A stretch of DNA of 64,000 nucleotides from Clavaria fumosa (GCA_951802425.1 OX637801.1:682001-746000), one strand, 5' to 3'. Shown: positions 13,141 to 24,305, numbered from the stretch's first letter. Notes: generated by a model not told the origin, from the letters alone. Program-made: numbers and translations.

Positions 13141-13526
13141 CCATGATGGCAATGAGGGCAGTTGCAATGATTGACTCAGAGTGTGACAATGGCATTGAAC
13201 AAGGGAGTGAAGGGAGCAACTTCCTTTCTAGGCAACCCATAAAAACCCAACAACAAAATCAAGAATACCCAGTCACCTAGTACCATAGTCCTTACAAGAG
13301 CCTCTTAACTACCATATCTACACTTCCAAACCACCTACCCATACTAGAGCAGAGCAGAGAACAGCAAAATAAAGCCAAAAACCGAATGTTAACCAATGCC
13401 AGCAGTCACCAGACCGAAGATGCAGGGAGCAGCAGGACTACATGAACACAACCCCCCCATACTGACCACCAGGACACACCCTGCCAGTCAAAAATCATGA
13501 ATGACAACACCACCTGAGCCAGGGCC

Positions 13527-13737
13527 ATCCCTCAAAAGAACTGGACTCAATGGTATATTGAGTAGGTAGTTCTATATAGAGGGATCTGCCCTCTCTGTAC
13601 AGTTGTGACATCGTATATATAGATGAGTGGCCCTCCAGGGGCTGCTGATGTAAGCATAGCCAAGCGGCTATGCCTATTGAACTAAATATGGTATGTAGAT
13701 TATGTAATAGGAAATATAGAAGGCCTGGGGCCTTACA
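13527..13737 (-). repeat. Gypsy-1 LTR remnant, left arm of palindrome 2
   Basis: It aligns with the 21626-21853 LTR from CTCAAAAGAACTGGACTCAA to the GCCTTACA end, lacking about 17 bp at its outer edge. A purine-rich tract (minus strand) next to 13738 corresponds to the polypurine tract. Confidence 0.85.
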
Positions 13738-13738
13738 C

Positions 13739-14909
13739 CCTCCCACACTGGAGAGGCCCCTAACCAGAGACGATGCACAGGCAGTGCAGGATGACAAGCA
13801 GGATCGTAAAATAATATTAAAGGGGCGCATCCCCTTGGGCAGAGTTGTCACCATGTCACCAGGCACAATCCCCTCCTGGGGCCTTTGCCTGGTGCTGATG
13901 GGTCCAGCCTGGTGGTCTGCGTGACCTGCCCCCAGTTGGACAGTGTGTCACAAGTGGCACACCCTGGTGGGGGTGCCCCAAGTGCCACTGTCTCGTCCTG
14001 TGCGGTAGGCAATTTTTTAAAAAAAGGCTTGGATGCCTAGTCCAAGCCCTGCGAATAGTCGCATGGTGGCCTGCCCTCATCATCACTCCAGTTGGGCAAT
14101 GACACAACAGGCCTCTTCGCAGCCTTAGTGGCTGATGACTTAGCTGCTTTCTTTTTTTGTTTTGAGAGGGCCCTGCACCCTCTGTTTGGGATATTGTTAA
14201 ACCTCCAATAGGCAGCCCTAGGGGGTTTCGGACAGTGGATGTACTTCCACTGTCTTCCAGGGGCAGGTTGCCCCTCCATTTGTCCCCTGTCATCTCCCCC
14301 ACCCAGAGGCAGCACAGATGTGTGCTGTGCCCTATGCACTCTAGCAGTGCATACATTTGGGGGGGTATGGGAGGCTTCTCCCATTCAGCCAGCACTAGCT
14401 GGATGTCATCATCCAAGGGGGCATTCCCCTTTCACATGTACTTGTGTGGGTACATGAGTACAAATTCATCTCAGAGCTTCTTCAACAGACACTCTGGCAT
14501 CAGCAAATTCCTTGATCGTCTGTGCAACTGTCAGTGTTACTTTTGTGGTCCAGAGTCTGGACCATCACACAGGGAGGACTCTCCCTTTGATGGCCTGCGC
14601 ATATGCCCCCTTTGAGACAAAGAGGGCCATGGCCATGGCCAGGAACAGGCATTGCATCTGGGCCTGGGATGGCATGCATGCCATTATGGTGTGCCAGATG
14701 GCCACCTTGCATGCAAAAGACAGGGGTGAGTCCCCATCTTTATCAATGCCAAGGATGGCCACTCTGCCCATCCTTATTTCCTCAACATAGCAGTGCAGGT
14801 CTGACACTGTGCCTCTGTCACCTTTTGGATTCATAGGGGGAATTTCCCCCTTCTCTCCTACAAAGGAGAGCCACAACTCTTGGGGGAGCAACAGCTCCAA
14901 GAAGTACAT
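13739..14909 (-). pseudogene. Accessory ORF3 remnant, C-terminal half
   Basis: The minus strand encodes LLPQELWLSFVGEKGEIPPMNPKGDRG (about 14890 down), then DDDIQLVLAEWEKPPIPPQMYALLECIG and the lysine-rich tail, as in the intact ORF3. Frameshifts and stops interrupt it near 14560 and 14140. It lies head-on to the N-terminal half at 11924-13140, so the 3' end of this decayed element was duplicated in inverted orientation. Confidence 0.82.
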
Positions 14910-15112
14910 CCACTGTCCGAAACCCCCTAGGGCTGCCTATTGGAGGTTTAACAATATCCCAAACAGAGGGTGCAGGGCCCTCTCAAAACAAAAAAAGAAA
15001 GCAGCTAAGTCATCAGCCACTAAGGCTGCGAAGAGGCCTGTTGTGTCATTGCCCAACTGGAGTGATGATGAGGGCAGGCCACCATGCGACTATTCGCAGG
15101 GCTTGGACTAGG
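14902..15112 (+). pseudogene. Accessory ORF3 remnant, last codons, right arm
   Basis: The plus strand repeats the ORF3 end (STSTVRNPLGL-like region, GLTISQTEGAGPS, CDYSQGLD) in the orientation expected for the decayed plus-strand Gypsy-1. It is followed by the LTR remnant at 15411-15621, so this arm is probably the original 3' end and the left arm the inverted duplicate. Confidence 0.75.
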
Positions 15113-15410
15113 CATCCAAGCCTTTTTTTAAAAAATTGCCTACCCCACAGGACGAGACAGTGGCACTTGGGGCACCCCCACCAGGGTGTGCCACTTGTGA
15201 CACACTGTCCAACTGGGGGCAGGTCACGCAGACCACCAGGCTGGACCCATCAGCACCAGGCAAAGGCCCCAGGAGGGGATTGTGCCTGGTGACATGGTGA
15301 CAACTCTGCCCAAGGGGATGCGCCCCTTTAATATTATTTTACGATCCTGCTTGTCATCCTGCACTGCCTGTGCATCGTCTCTGGTTAGGGGCCTCTCCAG
15401 TGTGGGAGGG

Positions 15411-15621
15411 TGTAAGGCCCCAGGCCTTCTATATTTCCTATTACATAATCTACATACCATATTTAGTTCAATAGGCATAGCCGCTTGGCTATGCTTACAT
15501 CAGCAGCCCCTGGAGGGCCACTCATCTATATATACGATGTCACAACTGTACAGAGAGGGCAGATCCCTCTATATAGAACTACCTACTCAATATACCATTG
15601 AGTCCAGTTCTTTTGAGGGAT
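15411..15621 (+). repeat. Gypsy-1 LTR remnant, right arm of palindrome 2
   Basis: Mirror image of 13527-13737, starting TGTAAGGCC and ending in the GAACTGGACTCAA-type sequence read on the minus strand. It is the 3' LTR of the decayed plus-strand Gypsy-1. Confidence 0.82.
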
Positions 15622-16007
15622 GGCCCTGGCTCAGGTGGTGTTGTCATTCATGATTTTTGACTGGCAGGGTGTGTCCTGGTGGTCAGTATGGGGGGGTTGT
15701 GTTCATGTAGTCCTGCTGCTCCCTGCATCTTCGGTCTGGTGACTGCTGGCATTGGTTAACATTCGGTTTTTGGCTTTATTTTGCTGTTCTCTGCTCTGCT
15801 CTAGTATGGGTAGGTGGTTTGGAAGTGTAGATATGGTAGTTAAGAGGCTCTTGTAAGGACTATGGTACTAGGTGACTGGGTATTCTTGATTTTGTTGTTG
15901 GGTTTTTATGGGTTGCCTAGAAAGGAAGTTGCTCCCTTCACTCCCTTGTTCAATGCCATTGTCACACTCTGAGTCAATCATTGCAACTGCCCTCATTGCC
16001 ATCATGG

Positions 16008-16743
16008 TTGGTCATATTGAGGCCATGGTCCCAGCTCCTGCCAGCACCCCAGCAGGCCAGTTGAATGTGGCTGACCCTGCATCTGTGAACAATGGGCCAG
16101 CATCTCCAATGGAATTGGTGATCTCACCTCTGCCATTGGGAAATGATGCAGTGTCTATCACCCTAGCTGTGTCCTGGGCAGAGTCACAACTGTGGTATCA
16201 CTGCTTACCTCAATTTGTGCTTCACAAATAGTGTCCCAGTGCAAGACTGCCTGCCAGCTTCTGAGTCCCTCTGCCAATTTGGCACCTCGCTTGCAGGCCA
16301 GTACTCAGGGTCAGTGGCATGCAACATCCTGGCTGGTGTGAGAGCCTAGCACATCTTCTCCAATGTCCCTTGGAAGGGGGGTGTGCATCTCCAGCAAGCC
16401 CTGCATGGTGGTGAAAACCTGCAGCCTGTGACCTCAATCATGCCCATGTGAGGGCCAGTGTCTTGTGACAACTCATGCCCACTGGACCCATCCTGATTAC
16501 TGTGCATGTCCCTGAATGGAGTATAAGCAGAGTCACAATACCTGCCTTCACTACCATTATCACCCTGCTGAAGATCAGCCTTGACATGAGATCCCAGAAC
16601 CAACTGAGGCCACTCTGAGTGTGTCTGGACCTCTGGACCATGACGAAGAGTGAGCCTTTGGTCACTGATGATGATGATAAACTAAATGACCTTCTGACAC
16701 CTCAAGCTGATCATGAACTAACTCTGGTGCATCTCTATCAGAC
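16008..16743. other. No recognisable gene
   Basis: The stretch has short overlapping ORFs on both strands, for example 15908-16231 (+) and 16438-16665 (-), but none resembles a known family. The text is TG/CA-rich as in the neighbouring decayed repeats, so it is probably old transposon sequence. Confidence 0.5.
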
Positions 16744-17026
16744 TGGGTCTCACAAAACTTAAAGGTAAGGTCATGACAACAATACTAAGATGAGGGGAAA
16801 AGAGTACAAAAAAGGAAAAGTGAAAGTATATATACTGATTGCTTCGGCACTTGCTGGCATTCCCATGCTTGGACCCTTGGATCATGTGACATGCCAAGGC
16901 ACAGGTCAGGTGACTTTGGGGATTATGTAATCTGACCCTCAGCCACAGGTCATGTGACCTTCCAACAAGCCTCCCCAGTTTCTCTACAACTCCTCTTTGG
17001 GATGGCTTAGGTAAGTGATCCTAACA
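16744..17026 (-). repeat. LTR of Gypsy-3, 3' copy
   Basis: A 283-bp direct repeat with 19221-19503 and 41972-42251. Read on the minus strand it begins TGTTAGGAT and ends near GAGACCCA. A purine tract, AAGAGGGGGGTGA on the minus strand, sits directly upstream at 17027-17039 and looks like a polypurine tract, which makes this the 3' LTR of a minus-strand element. The exact 5' edge on the plus strand is uncertain. Confidence 0.75.
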
Positions 17027-17225
17027 TCACCCCCCTCTTAAGGCTGGGTGTCCTGACCAGCTAGCTTGGCATTGTCAGGGTGGGAGAGGAAGAAGTCCCA
17101 GAGAAGCAATGTTACATTAGTGAGGTTCAGGGCTCCCAAGTGTTTTCCTCCACTGGGTATCCCAACCACTTCACCAAGTACTTAACCCATGCCCCACCTT
17201 CTTGACATCAAGGATCACCTCCACA

Positions 17226-17514
17226 TAGGGTGTGACATGGGTACGGGTACAGGTAGGGTACAGGTAGGTATTCTGCTACCCGTGCGCTTTGAAAAAAGCC
17301 CTAGAACATCCAAAACAGACAGGAATTGGTTGAGATATGCTTATAACAATCTGAAACCACTGTTTCAAGCATACCTCACTCAATTCTTGTCCATTTTCAA
17401 TGTTCTAGGGCTCATTTTGATGGGTAAACCCGCTGGGTACAGGTACGGGTACATTCCGGGTGCGGGTACGGGACAGCATTGAGATACCCGCAGGTTTACC
17501 CATGTCACACCCTA
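17226..17514. mobile_element. hAT-type MITE 1 (289 bp)
   Basis: It starts TAGGGTGTGACATGGGTA and ends with the inverted match TACCCATGTCACACCCTA. Both sides carry the 8-bp target duplication CCTCCACA (17218-17225 and 17515-17522), the size expected for hAT elements. Subterminal GGGTAC repeats occur in both orientations. No transposase is encoded, so it is non-autonomous. It interrupts the end of the Gypsy-3 integrase remnant. Confidence 0.92.
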
Positions 17515-17522
17515 CCTCCACA

Positions 17523-18460
17523 TCATACTCCAGGTGGTCATTGTCAATTGTAGGGGGTGGAGGGGGAGGCAGGTTCTGAGAAGGGAAGGAAGGGGGATGG
17601 TATGGAATCAACAGCAACTTGTTGAAGACCTGATGGATGTGCCACACCCAGGGGAGTCTGAGCCAATACCCTGCTGGTCCCACCTTCTCCTCAATTGTGA
17701 AGGGTCCTGCTCACTGATGGTCAAGCTTCTTGGAGGGCCAGTCCATTTTCAGGTTCCAGGTATCCAGCCAAACCAGGTCTTCTGTAGAGTACTCATGGCT
17801 CAGACACTTTCCAACATCATAGGTCCTCTTCATTGCTGCCACTGCTTTCTCCATTGCTTCCTTGGCTGCTCTTTGGGACTCTGTGAGCTTAGCCATCCAC
17901 TCATCTGCAGCAGGGTTTACCTCCAAGGGTAGGCAGAGTCCCCCATTCCATGGGTGCTGGCCATATTCAAGCCAGCACTTTCCATCCTCCATAAGTCTCT
18001 GGCATTGGGGAGACACCATAGATCCACTCCACCAACCTCCTACTCAGGTTCAATTCCAGCCAATGGACTAGGATTCCTGAGTCCTTCTCTTCACTCATCT
18101 CTGCCTGTCAGAACAGCATCTCAAATTTCCCAAAGAACTCTGGTGCCATCATGCCTGTTTCAACCCTGCAACATCTACAAGGGCAGTCACACAGTCATTT
18201 GGGTTATCAAATGCCTGCTTCATCTCATCCATAAATTCTGCCCAGGTTCTGGCCTCACCATTACCCAGGATCTCTTCCACCTTCATATTTGCTCATTCCA
18301 CAGCAAATCCTTCTCCAGCAATTTTGCTCAGAGCAAAGAGGACCTTCACCAGGTCTGTAGTATAGGTAGTCAGGTTTGCCATAAACAGGAGGTGAAGGGA
18401 TTAGAGGAAAATACAAAAGTTCCTTTTCACCCATTGAAGGGGGCAACAGCTAGGTCAGCA
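17523..18460 (-). pseudogene. Gypsy-3 remnant: gag and integrase C-terminal fragments
   Basis: At 17711-18019 the minus strand encodes an integrase tail typical of Ty3/Gypsy chromoviruses (LTESQRAAKEAMEKAVAAMKRTYD, LVWLDTWNLKMDWPSKKL). It continues at 17525-17683 with YWLRLPWVWHIHQVFNKLLLIPYHPP and a proline-rich tail. Upstream, about 18060-18330, are gag-like words (AEFMDEMKQAFDNPNDCVTAL) with stops. RT and RNase H are absent, so the element is internally deleted between gag and integrase. LTRs flank it at 16744 and 19221. Confidence 0.72.
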
Positions 18461-18472
18461 TCAATCTATGGC

Positions 18473-18927
18473 TAGTGAATTGCATGGGTATTGGTACCTG
18501 CATGGGTTTTCTTCACGGGTATGGGTAGGTGCAGGTACGGGTAATGGATTCTGGACCCTTCCAAAACCCATACCCTTCATAGGGGTACACGGGTAGCCAG
18601 TCAGCGTGGATCCTATTGTCGCATGTCCAGATTTGGCTGTCAGCTCAGTCAACTTGGGCATTGATTTGCATTGGTATGTGGAGTAAGTTAGGTCTAGTGA
18701 AGGACAATGATGTTATGGGTGTCACAGTACTGGCTGAAGTTGAAGGAGATGAGGAGGAGATGGCAGATGGGTGGGACACCATTGTATTTGTGCATAGCAT
18801 AGTCAGAAGTACAGACCCGTACCTGTACCCAGCAGTTTAGTGGACCCATACCCATGGGTAAGGGTACTGTCAGGTGCGGGTACGGGTACAGTCAAATTTA
18901 CCCGTGGGTTACCCATGCCATTCACTA
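18473..18927. mobile_element. hAT-type MITE 2 (455 bp)
   Basis: The ends are TAGTGAATTGCATGGGTA and the inverted TACCCATGCCATTCACTA (one mismatch). The 8-bp duplication TCTATGGC flanks it (18465-18472 and 18928-18935). Like MITE 1 it has subterminal GGGTAC arrays, but the outermost terminal bases differ, so it may be mobilised by a different hAT transposase. No coding capacity. Confidence 0.92.
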
Positions 18928-19220
18928 TCTATGGCACTGTAAAATAAAGTTCCAGGCCTTGAGTGAGTGGTGGGTGGTGTTGCTGGGCACTTGGTATCAC
19001 TCAGAGAGGGTCACAGTCATCCTCCAGGTTGGGTCATGTGTATCTACACACAGTAAAAATTTCATGTGGTTCTGTTACACACCACAGGCAAGGAAAAGGA
19101 GAAGAGGATGATAGGGGCTGAGCTGTGACAATGTGTCACAGTTTGAAATTAAGGGTCTAGGCTAGCTGGGTTAGGACACAGGGCTAGGGCAGATGGGCAT
19201 ATCTTAGTATTATATCAGAC

Positions 19221-19503
19221 TGGGTCTCACACAACTTAAGGGTAAGGTCATGATGACAATACTAAGATAAGGGGAAAAGAGTACAAAAAAGGAAAAGGTG
19301 AAGTACTTATAGTGAATGCTTCAGCACTTGCTGGTGTTCTCATGCTTGGACCCTTGGATCATGTGACATGCCAAGGTGCAGGTCAGGTGACTTTGGGGAT
19401 TAAGTAATCTGACTCTCAGCCACAGGTCATGTGGCCTTCCAACAAGCCTCCCCAGTTTCTCCACAACTCCTCTTTGGGATGGCTTAGGTAAGCCATCCTA
19501 ACA
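19221..19503 (-). repeat. LTR of Gypsy-3, 5' copy
   Basis: Direct repeat of 16744-17026. On the minus strand it begins TGTTAGGATGGC at 19503. It would be the 5' LTR of the truncated minus-strand Gypsy-3. The same LTR occurs alone in the right duplication copy at 41972-42251. Confidence 0.75.
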
Positions 19504-19774
19504 CCAGCAGCTAACAACAATGATGATGCACCAGCAGCTAACAACAATGATGGCACACCAGCGCCTCCAATACTATGTATGATATGCCATGGCACAATCC
19601 CTTCATTTGGCACATTATGCCACATGAATACATTAGTCTTATTCACATTACCAGTATTACTCATGGTCACAAGCATCACCATGTGACCCACCTCATGACA
19701 TGACAACATCAACATTCATATATGCAGCTATCAGTCAGCTGCATATGTTCTTCTAATAACTACTTCACAGCTAC

Positions 19775-20501
19775 TGTCATGCCTGTGCCAACCAGAGTAT
19801 TCTCCAGCCTTCTCCGGCCTTCTCTGGCAGTCTCCGGACCCCTGATCACAACTCTGGGCTCTCGGACTTATGTCCAGAGCGCCGGACTTTACTTGCGCGA
19901 CGTAGCACAGGATCAGGAAGTGTGCCTGAAGGGCCACCAACTGATGTCCGCACTAGTTGCTGTTGCCTCGGGCAACCAGGAACTGGTCCTGCCCTGGACC
20001 CGTCGCCTGGACAATTTGATGGACTCCCAGAAACATCTGTACAATCATAGTTAGTAGTTTAATGTTTGTCCTGATCAGATTCCGTCTCCGTCTCGTAGTC
20101 CCATTGTTAAGTTTATTTCCTGACTCCCGGACATTACTCCGTAGCTATGAACAGATTCCGTAGTCATACCAGAGTTATCTCCGTTGCTAGCATCGCCCCG
20201 GACTTTTGTATAAGTACTCATAGATTACAGCCTTGTCTAGCCAGTCTGAATATCAACCCCGCCTACTCGCTGTCTACTCCGCATTGCCTGAAACCCGTCT
20301 CCCGCCTTCTCCCGAAATCCGAGACACTGATCCGCAGAGGGCATTGTTTCAATACATTCGCCAAGTCTTGTCCGAACCCAAGTCCAACTCCATCCAAACT
20401 CTGGTTTGCTCTGCTGCACCCGGACCTTGTTATTCTCACCTGGACTTTATTGTTCCTGCCCAGACTTTACTCCGCCCAACCCCCGCGACATAGATGTAAC
20501 A
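19775..20501. mobile_element. Solo LTR (727 bp) with 5-bp target duplication
   Basis: The sequence begins TGTCATGCC and ends GATGTAACA, flanked by GCTAC on both sides (19770-19774 and 20502-20506). The right duplication copy has the uninterrupted site, one GCTAC followed by TATATTTCAAATTT, near 42490. CpG and TCCGG words are frequent, unlike the surroundings, so the insertion is recent. There is no internal coding sequence, so it is a solo LTR or LTR-bounded non-autonomous element. Confidence 0.92.
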
Positions 20502-20506
20502 GCTAC

Positions 20507-21314
20507 TATATTTCAAATTTTGCTGGAAGACCCCAGGAACCCTAAATGAATTTTTGTGGTGAAAAAAAAGTTTTGAGGAAATGCACCAAATGAGAGTACA
20601 CATCATCAAAGACATAGTGAGGACTAAAAGGGGGGACTTTTTTTTTGGGGAATATTTTATGTGGGGTCCTTGTCGGGGTGTTGTTTAGGTTTGTAGGAAG
20701 GCAACTGTAGTCCTGGATGTGGCAGAGTAATTGAAACAAAGTCAGGGTGTATTATTCATGCACTATACTCAATCTTTCAATGTGATCCCATTTGATTTAG
20801 GTGCCACCACAAGTACAAACTTGTGTGAGGATGTGAGAACTGGATTCTGACTATATGCTGGAATTGTTGCTTTGTGGGTGATGGGAGGGGGGAGAGAGGG
20901 ATGGAATATGATAGGTATGGGATGGCCCAGTATAGCATTGCATTTGTTTTGGAATCCTATGGTTGGTTTTGATAAACGGGAGAATTTTGACTGGGTTGGT
21001 CAGCAGCTTTGGCATGCATTGGGAAATGAGTTTTGGGAAAATGTAAACCATGGAAATTGAGGATTAGAGGGGTAGATATAGGCACACAAGATTCCAAAAG
21101 ACTAGCTTGAGTGGTTAGCTTGCAGTGAAAGAAAGCGCAGATACTCCATCTGCACAAGGACTATGCTGTTAGTTTTGGGAAAATGTAAACCATGGAAATT
21201 GAGGATTAGAGGGGTAGATATAGGCACACAAGATTTCAAAAGACTAGCTTGAGTGGTTAGCTTGCAGTGAAAGAAAGCGCAGATACTCCATCTGCACAAG
21301 GACTATGCTATTAG
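20507..21314. other. Gene-free spacer with a 142-bp tandem duplication
   Basis: No coding signal. Positions 21031-21172 and 21173-21314 are two tandem copies of a 142-bp unit that is single in the right copy (about 42820-42954). The second unit ends where the Gypsy-2 remnant begins. Confidence 0.85.
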
Positions 21315-21620
21315 TCCTGCGATGGACCCATCAAATAGCCTAAGTTGTATAGGGCGGGTTAGTGTTGAACGGAATTTCAAAGGTGTAAAGTCGGGCAAAA
21401 CGAAACATTCGGTAGCTCCACAATCTACAAGTGTGGGTACAGGGGTATTGCTAATTTGCAGAATAACAACGGAAATCAAAAAGGCAGCAGAAGAAATAGA
21501 TGACAGAACCGTGTATAAGGGGAGTTCATCCATGGTACAGGTATCAGTATTGGTATCTATGGCAATATCGCAACTCAAGAATCTCCCTACATGCCTTGAG
21601 ATGCTGGAGCATTTCCCAAC
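21315..21620 (-). pseudogene. Gypsy-2 protease remnant (left copy)
   Basis: The minus strand encodes MSCDIAIDTNTDTCTMDELP, then NTPVPTLVDCGATECFVLPDF, a retropepsin-like core in which the usual Asp-Ser-Gly is Asp-Cys-Gly. It is cut at 21315, and RT is missing in this copy. Gypsy-1 inserted 5 bp beyond 21620; the gag part of the same remnant resumes at 31524. Confidence 0.82.
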
Positions 21621-21625
21621 TTGTC

Positions 21626-21853
21626 TGTAATACTTTCTATCCCCTCAAAAGAACTGGACTCAACTGTATATTGAGTATGGTAGTTCTATGAAGAGGGATC
21701 TACCCTCTCTGTACAGTCGTGACACGATATATATATAGGCGAGCGGCCCTCTAGGGGCTGCTGAGGTAAGCATAGCCTAAGCGGCTATGCTAGTAGACTA
21801 TTATGGTATGTATATTATGTAATAAAAGAATAGAAAAGGCCTATAGCCTTACA
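21626..21853 (-). repeat. Gypsy-1 3' LTR (228 bp)
   Basis: On the minus strand it runs from TGTAAGGC to TATTACA. A polypurine tract, GGAGGGGAGGG on the minus strand, lies immediately upstream (21854-21864), which identifies this as the 3' LTR. Confidence 0.95.
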
Positions 21854-22149
21854 CCCTCCCCTCCAGAGAGGCCCCAACCAGAGGCAACGCGTGGGCGGCG
21901 CGGGACGATGAGCAGAAGTAGAATAATGTTACAAAGGGCGCATCCCCTTGGGCAAGGTTACCGCCATGTCACAGGGCACGATCCCCTCCTGGGGCCTTCG
22001 CCTGGTGCTGACGGGTCCTACCCGGTGGTCTGCGTGACCTGCCCCCAGTTGGACAGCGTGTCACGAGCGGCACACCCCGGTGGGGGGTGCCCCAAGTGCC
22101 GCTGTCTCGTCCTGCGGGGTAGGCATATGTTTTAAAAGAGCTCGGATGC

Positions 22150-24305
22150 TTAGTCCGAGCCCTGCTCGTAGTCGCACGGTGGCTCGCCCTCGTCGTCGCT
22201 CCAGTCGGGCGACGACACAACAGGCCTCTTCGCGGCCTTAGCGGCTGATGACTTAGCCGCTTTCTTTTGTTTTTGAGAGGGCCCCGCACCCTCTGTCTGG
22301 GATATTGTTAAACCCCCAATAGGTAGCCCTAGGGGGTTCCTAACGGTGGACGTGCTTCCACCATCTTCAAGGGGTGCATCGCCCCTCCGTTCGTCTCCTG
22401 CCTTCTCGCTTAATCGAAGATGGCACGGACGCGCCCCGCGCCCTATGCACTCTAGCAGTGCATATGTCTGGGGCGGTATGGGAGGCTTCTCCCGTTCACC
22501 CAGCGCTAGCTGGATATCATCATCCAAGGGGGCATTCCCCTTTCGCACGTACTCGCGTGGGCACACGAGTACAAATTCGTCCCAGAGCTCCATTTCCCCA
22601 ACGGAGACTCCGGCGTCTACAAACGCCTCAGTCGTCTGCACGATGGTTGGCGTTATCTTTGTGTTCCAGTGCCTGGAACATTGTGCAGGGAGGACTCTCC
22701 CTTTAATGGCCTGCGCGTACGCCCCCTTTGACACAAAGAGGGCTACAGCCATAGCTAGAAACGGGCGCCGCATTCGGGCCCGGGACGGTGCGCACACCAT
22801 TATGGTACGCCAAATGGCCACATTGCGTGCAAAGGACAGGGGTGAGTCCCTGTCCTTATCAATACCAAGGACGGCCACTCTGCCCATCCTTATGTCGGCG
22901 GCCCAACAGCGCAGGTCTGACACTGCGCCTCTGTCGCCTTTCGGGTTCATAGGGGGAATTTCTCCCTTCTCCCCTACAAAGGAGAGCCACAGCTCTTGGG
23001 GGAGCAACGGCTCCCCGGTCTCTACAAACTCCCTAATGGGAGGCGCAACCACTCTTGCCGCTGTCAGCGGCAATGTCTGGTATGATGGATAGGAGGGTGC
23101 TCCCCCTCCTGCGACTTCCAAGGGTCCTGCCCTCAGGGATGGGTCGCCCATCCCTCCGCTCTCTCGCAACATCTGCCCCTGCAGATGGCGTGCCACCCGG
23201 TCTGCCAATTTCTCGACGCCGGCAGGAACTCTCCAGTTCCTCAACAGCCAGTCCTCAACTGGCGTAGGCAGCTTTCCCGCTGTCGCGTTCTTCTGGGTCT
23301 CCTTAATGGCCCATCGCATCTTCATTACGGCAGTCATATCATAACTGCCGTCAGGTGCTCCATGATGCGCCTGCTGGTTGAGGGCTATCACCTCCTCAAC
23401 TGTCTTCAACTCGACAGCCCACGCACCGGGCTTGATGGACATCCCCGATGGCCAGGGATAGCCATCCGGAGCCCTGTCCAGGCGGGGGGCATTAAAGGGA
23501 TAACCCTTTGTCGGAGGCGCAAGCACTGTCTCCGCAAACGTTCGTTTATGCCTCAGTGAGGCATCGGGGTTCTGCTGGCTAACACCAGCAGGTGGAAGAG
23601 GGGGATACCCCTCCTCAATGTTCATGGGGACGTCCACGTCCCCCATAGGCGGCGCTATGTCCGCGTATGAGACAGCAGTGCGGGCCCTTTTAGGGTCCCA
23701 CTCCAAAGGATCCCTGTCAGGTCCCTTCCCTTTCGCTGCCGTTCGCACCGTGGCGAGCTCCTCGTTGGCGCTTGCCAACTTTTCTGTCAAGGAGAGAACC
23801 TTCTCCTTCGCCTTTCTAAGGTCGGCCTCGACCTTATCCAGGCTATCGTAAGCTTTTTCAAGCTTTTGCCGGTGCCCGGCGCAAAGGGCATTGCCCCTCT
23901 CATACTCTTCATGCAAGTCATCCAACTTGCGCTGTATCATTCCGAGCTCCGGCTCGAGCTCATGCCTAGCGCTTTCCTGCGCTTCCTTCAGCGTTTGTTG
24001 AAATGCTTCATCCGAGTGCAGCAGCGACTCGAAGATTGAAGACGGAATCCGATACACTGAGTGCACCGTGATCCGTGGGTGATCGCATGGATCATGCGAT
24101 CCTGGACCCAGGGGAGAGTTTCCTCCCCTTGCGACAACGACAGCTGGGACAACCCAGCCGTTCCGACGATGCTCGTCAGCAGCGAGTTCCCTGGCGCGAG
24201 GCCAGGGACGGCGGCAGTAGCGGTGGTAGCGGTAGAGGTGGCAGCGGTAGCAGCGGCGGAGCGGGTAGCACGAGGAGATGGGGTTTCCCCCATCGGATCA
24301 TCCAT
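22150..24305 (-). pseudogene. Gypsy-1 accessory ORF3, about 718 residues, one frameshift
   Basis: A third long gene lies between the pol stop and the 3' LTR in the same orientation as gag-pol. It starts MDDPMGETPSPRATRS with an Ala/Thr-rich segment, then GLSQLSLSQGEETLPWVQD. A coiled coil follows (SDEAFQQTLKEAQESARHEL to LTEKLASANEEL), then Pro-rich linkers, a central region with PVEDWLLRNWRVPAG and LLPQELWLSFVGEKG, and a basic tail (KQKKAAKSSAAKAAKR). The 638-residue frame from 24066 is open to the stop. The first about 95 residues are in another frame; the decayed copy at 11924-13140 is continuous here, so this copy probably lost one base near 24025. No catalytic motif or family was recognised. 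Possible roles are packaging, chromatin or RNA binding, but none is shown. Confidence 0.8.

Larger units (their letters stand above)
13141..16007. repeat. Large palindrome 2 (arms 1,107 bp)
   Basis: Left arm 13141-14247 and right arm 14901-16007 are reverse complements; mirror positions sum to 29148, and I found about one mismatch in the stretches compared (GTGCGG against GTGGGG near 13999/15149). The spacer is 14248-14900. Each arm holds, from outside in, about 385 bp of flank, a Gypsy-1 LTR remnant and the last part of ORF3. The arms are CpG-depleted yet nearly identical to each other. Confidence 0.93.

Noticed and set aside
22346..23092. 248-residue plus-strand ORF
   Set aside because: It lies antisense to the retroelement ORF3, which has family support on the minus strand.
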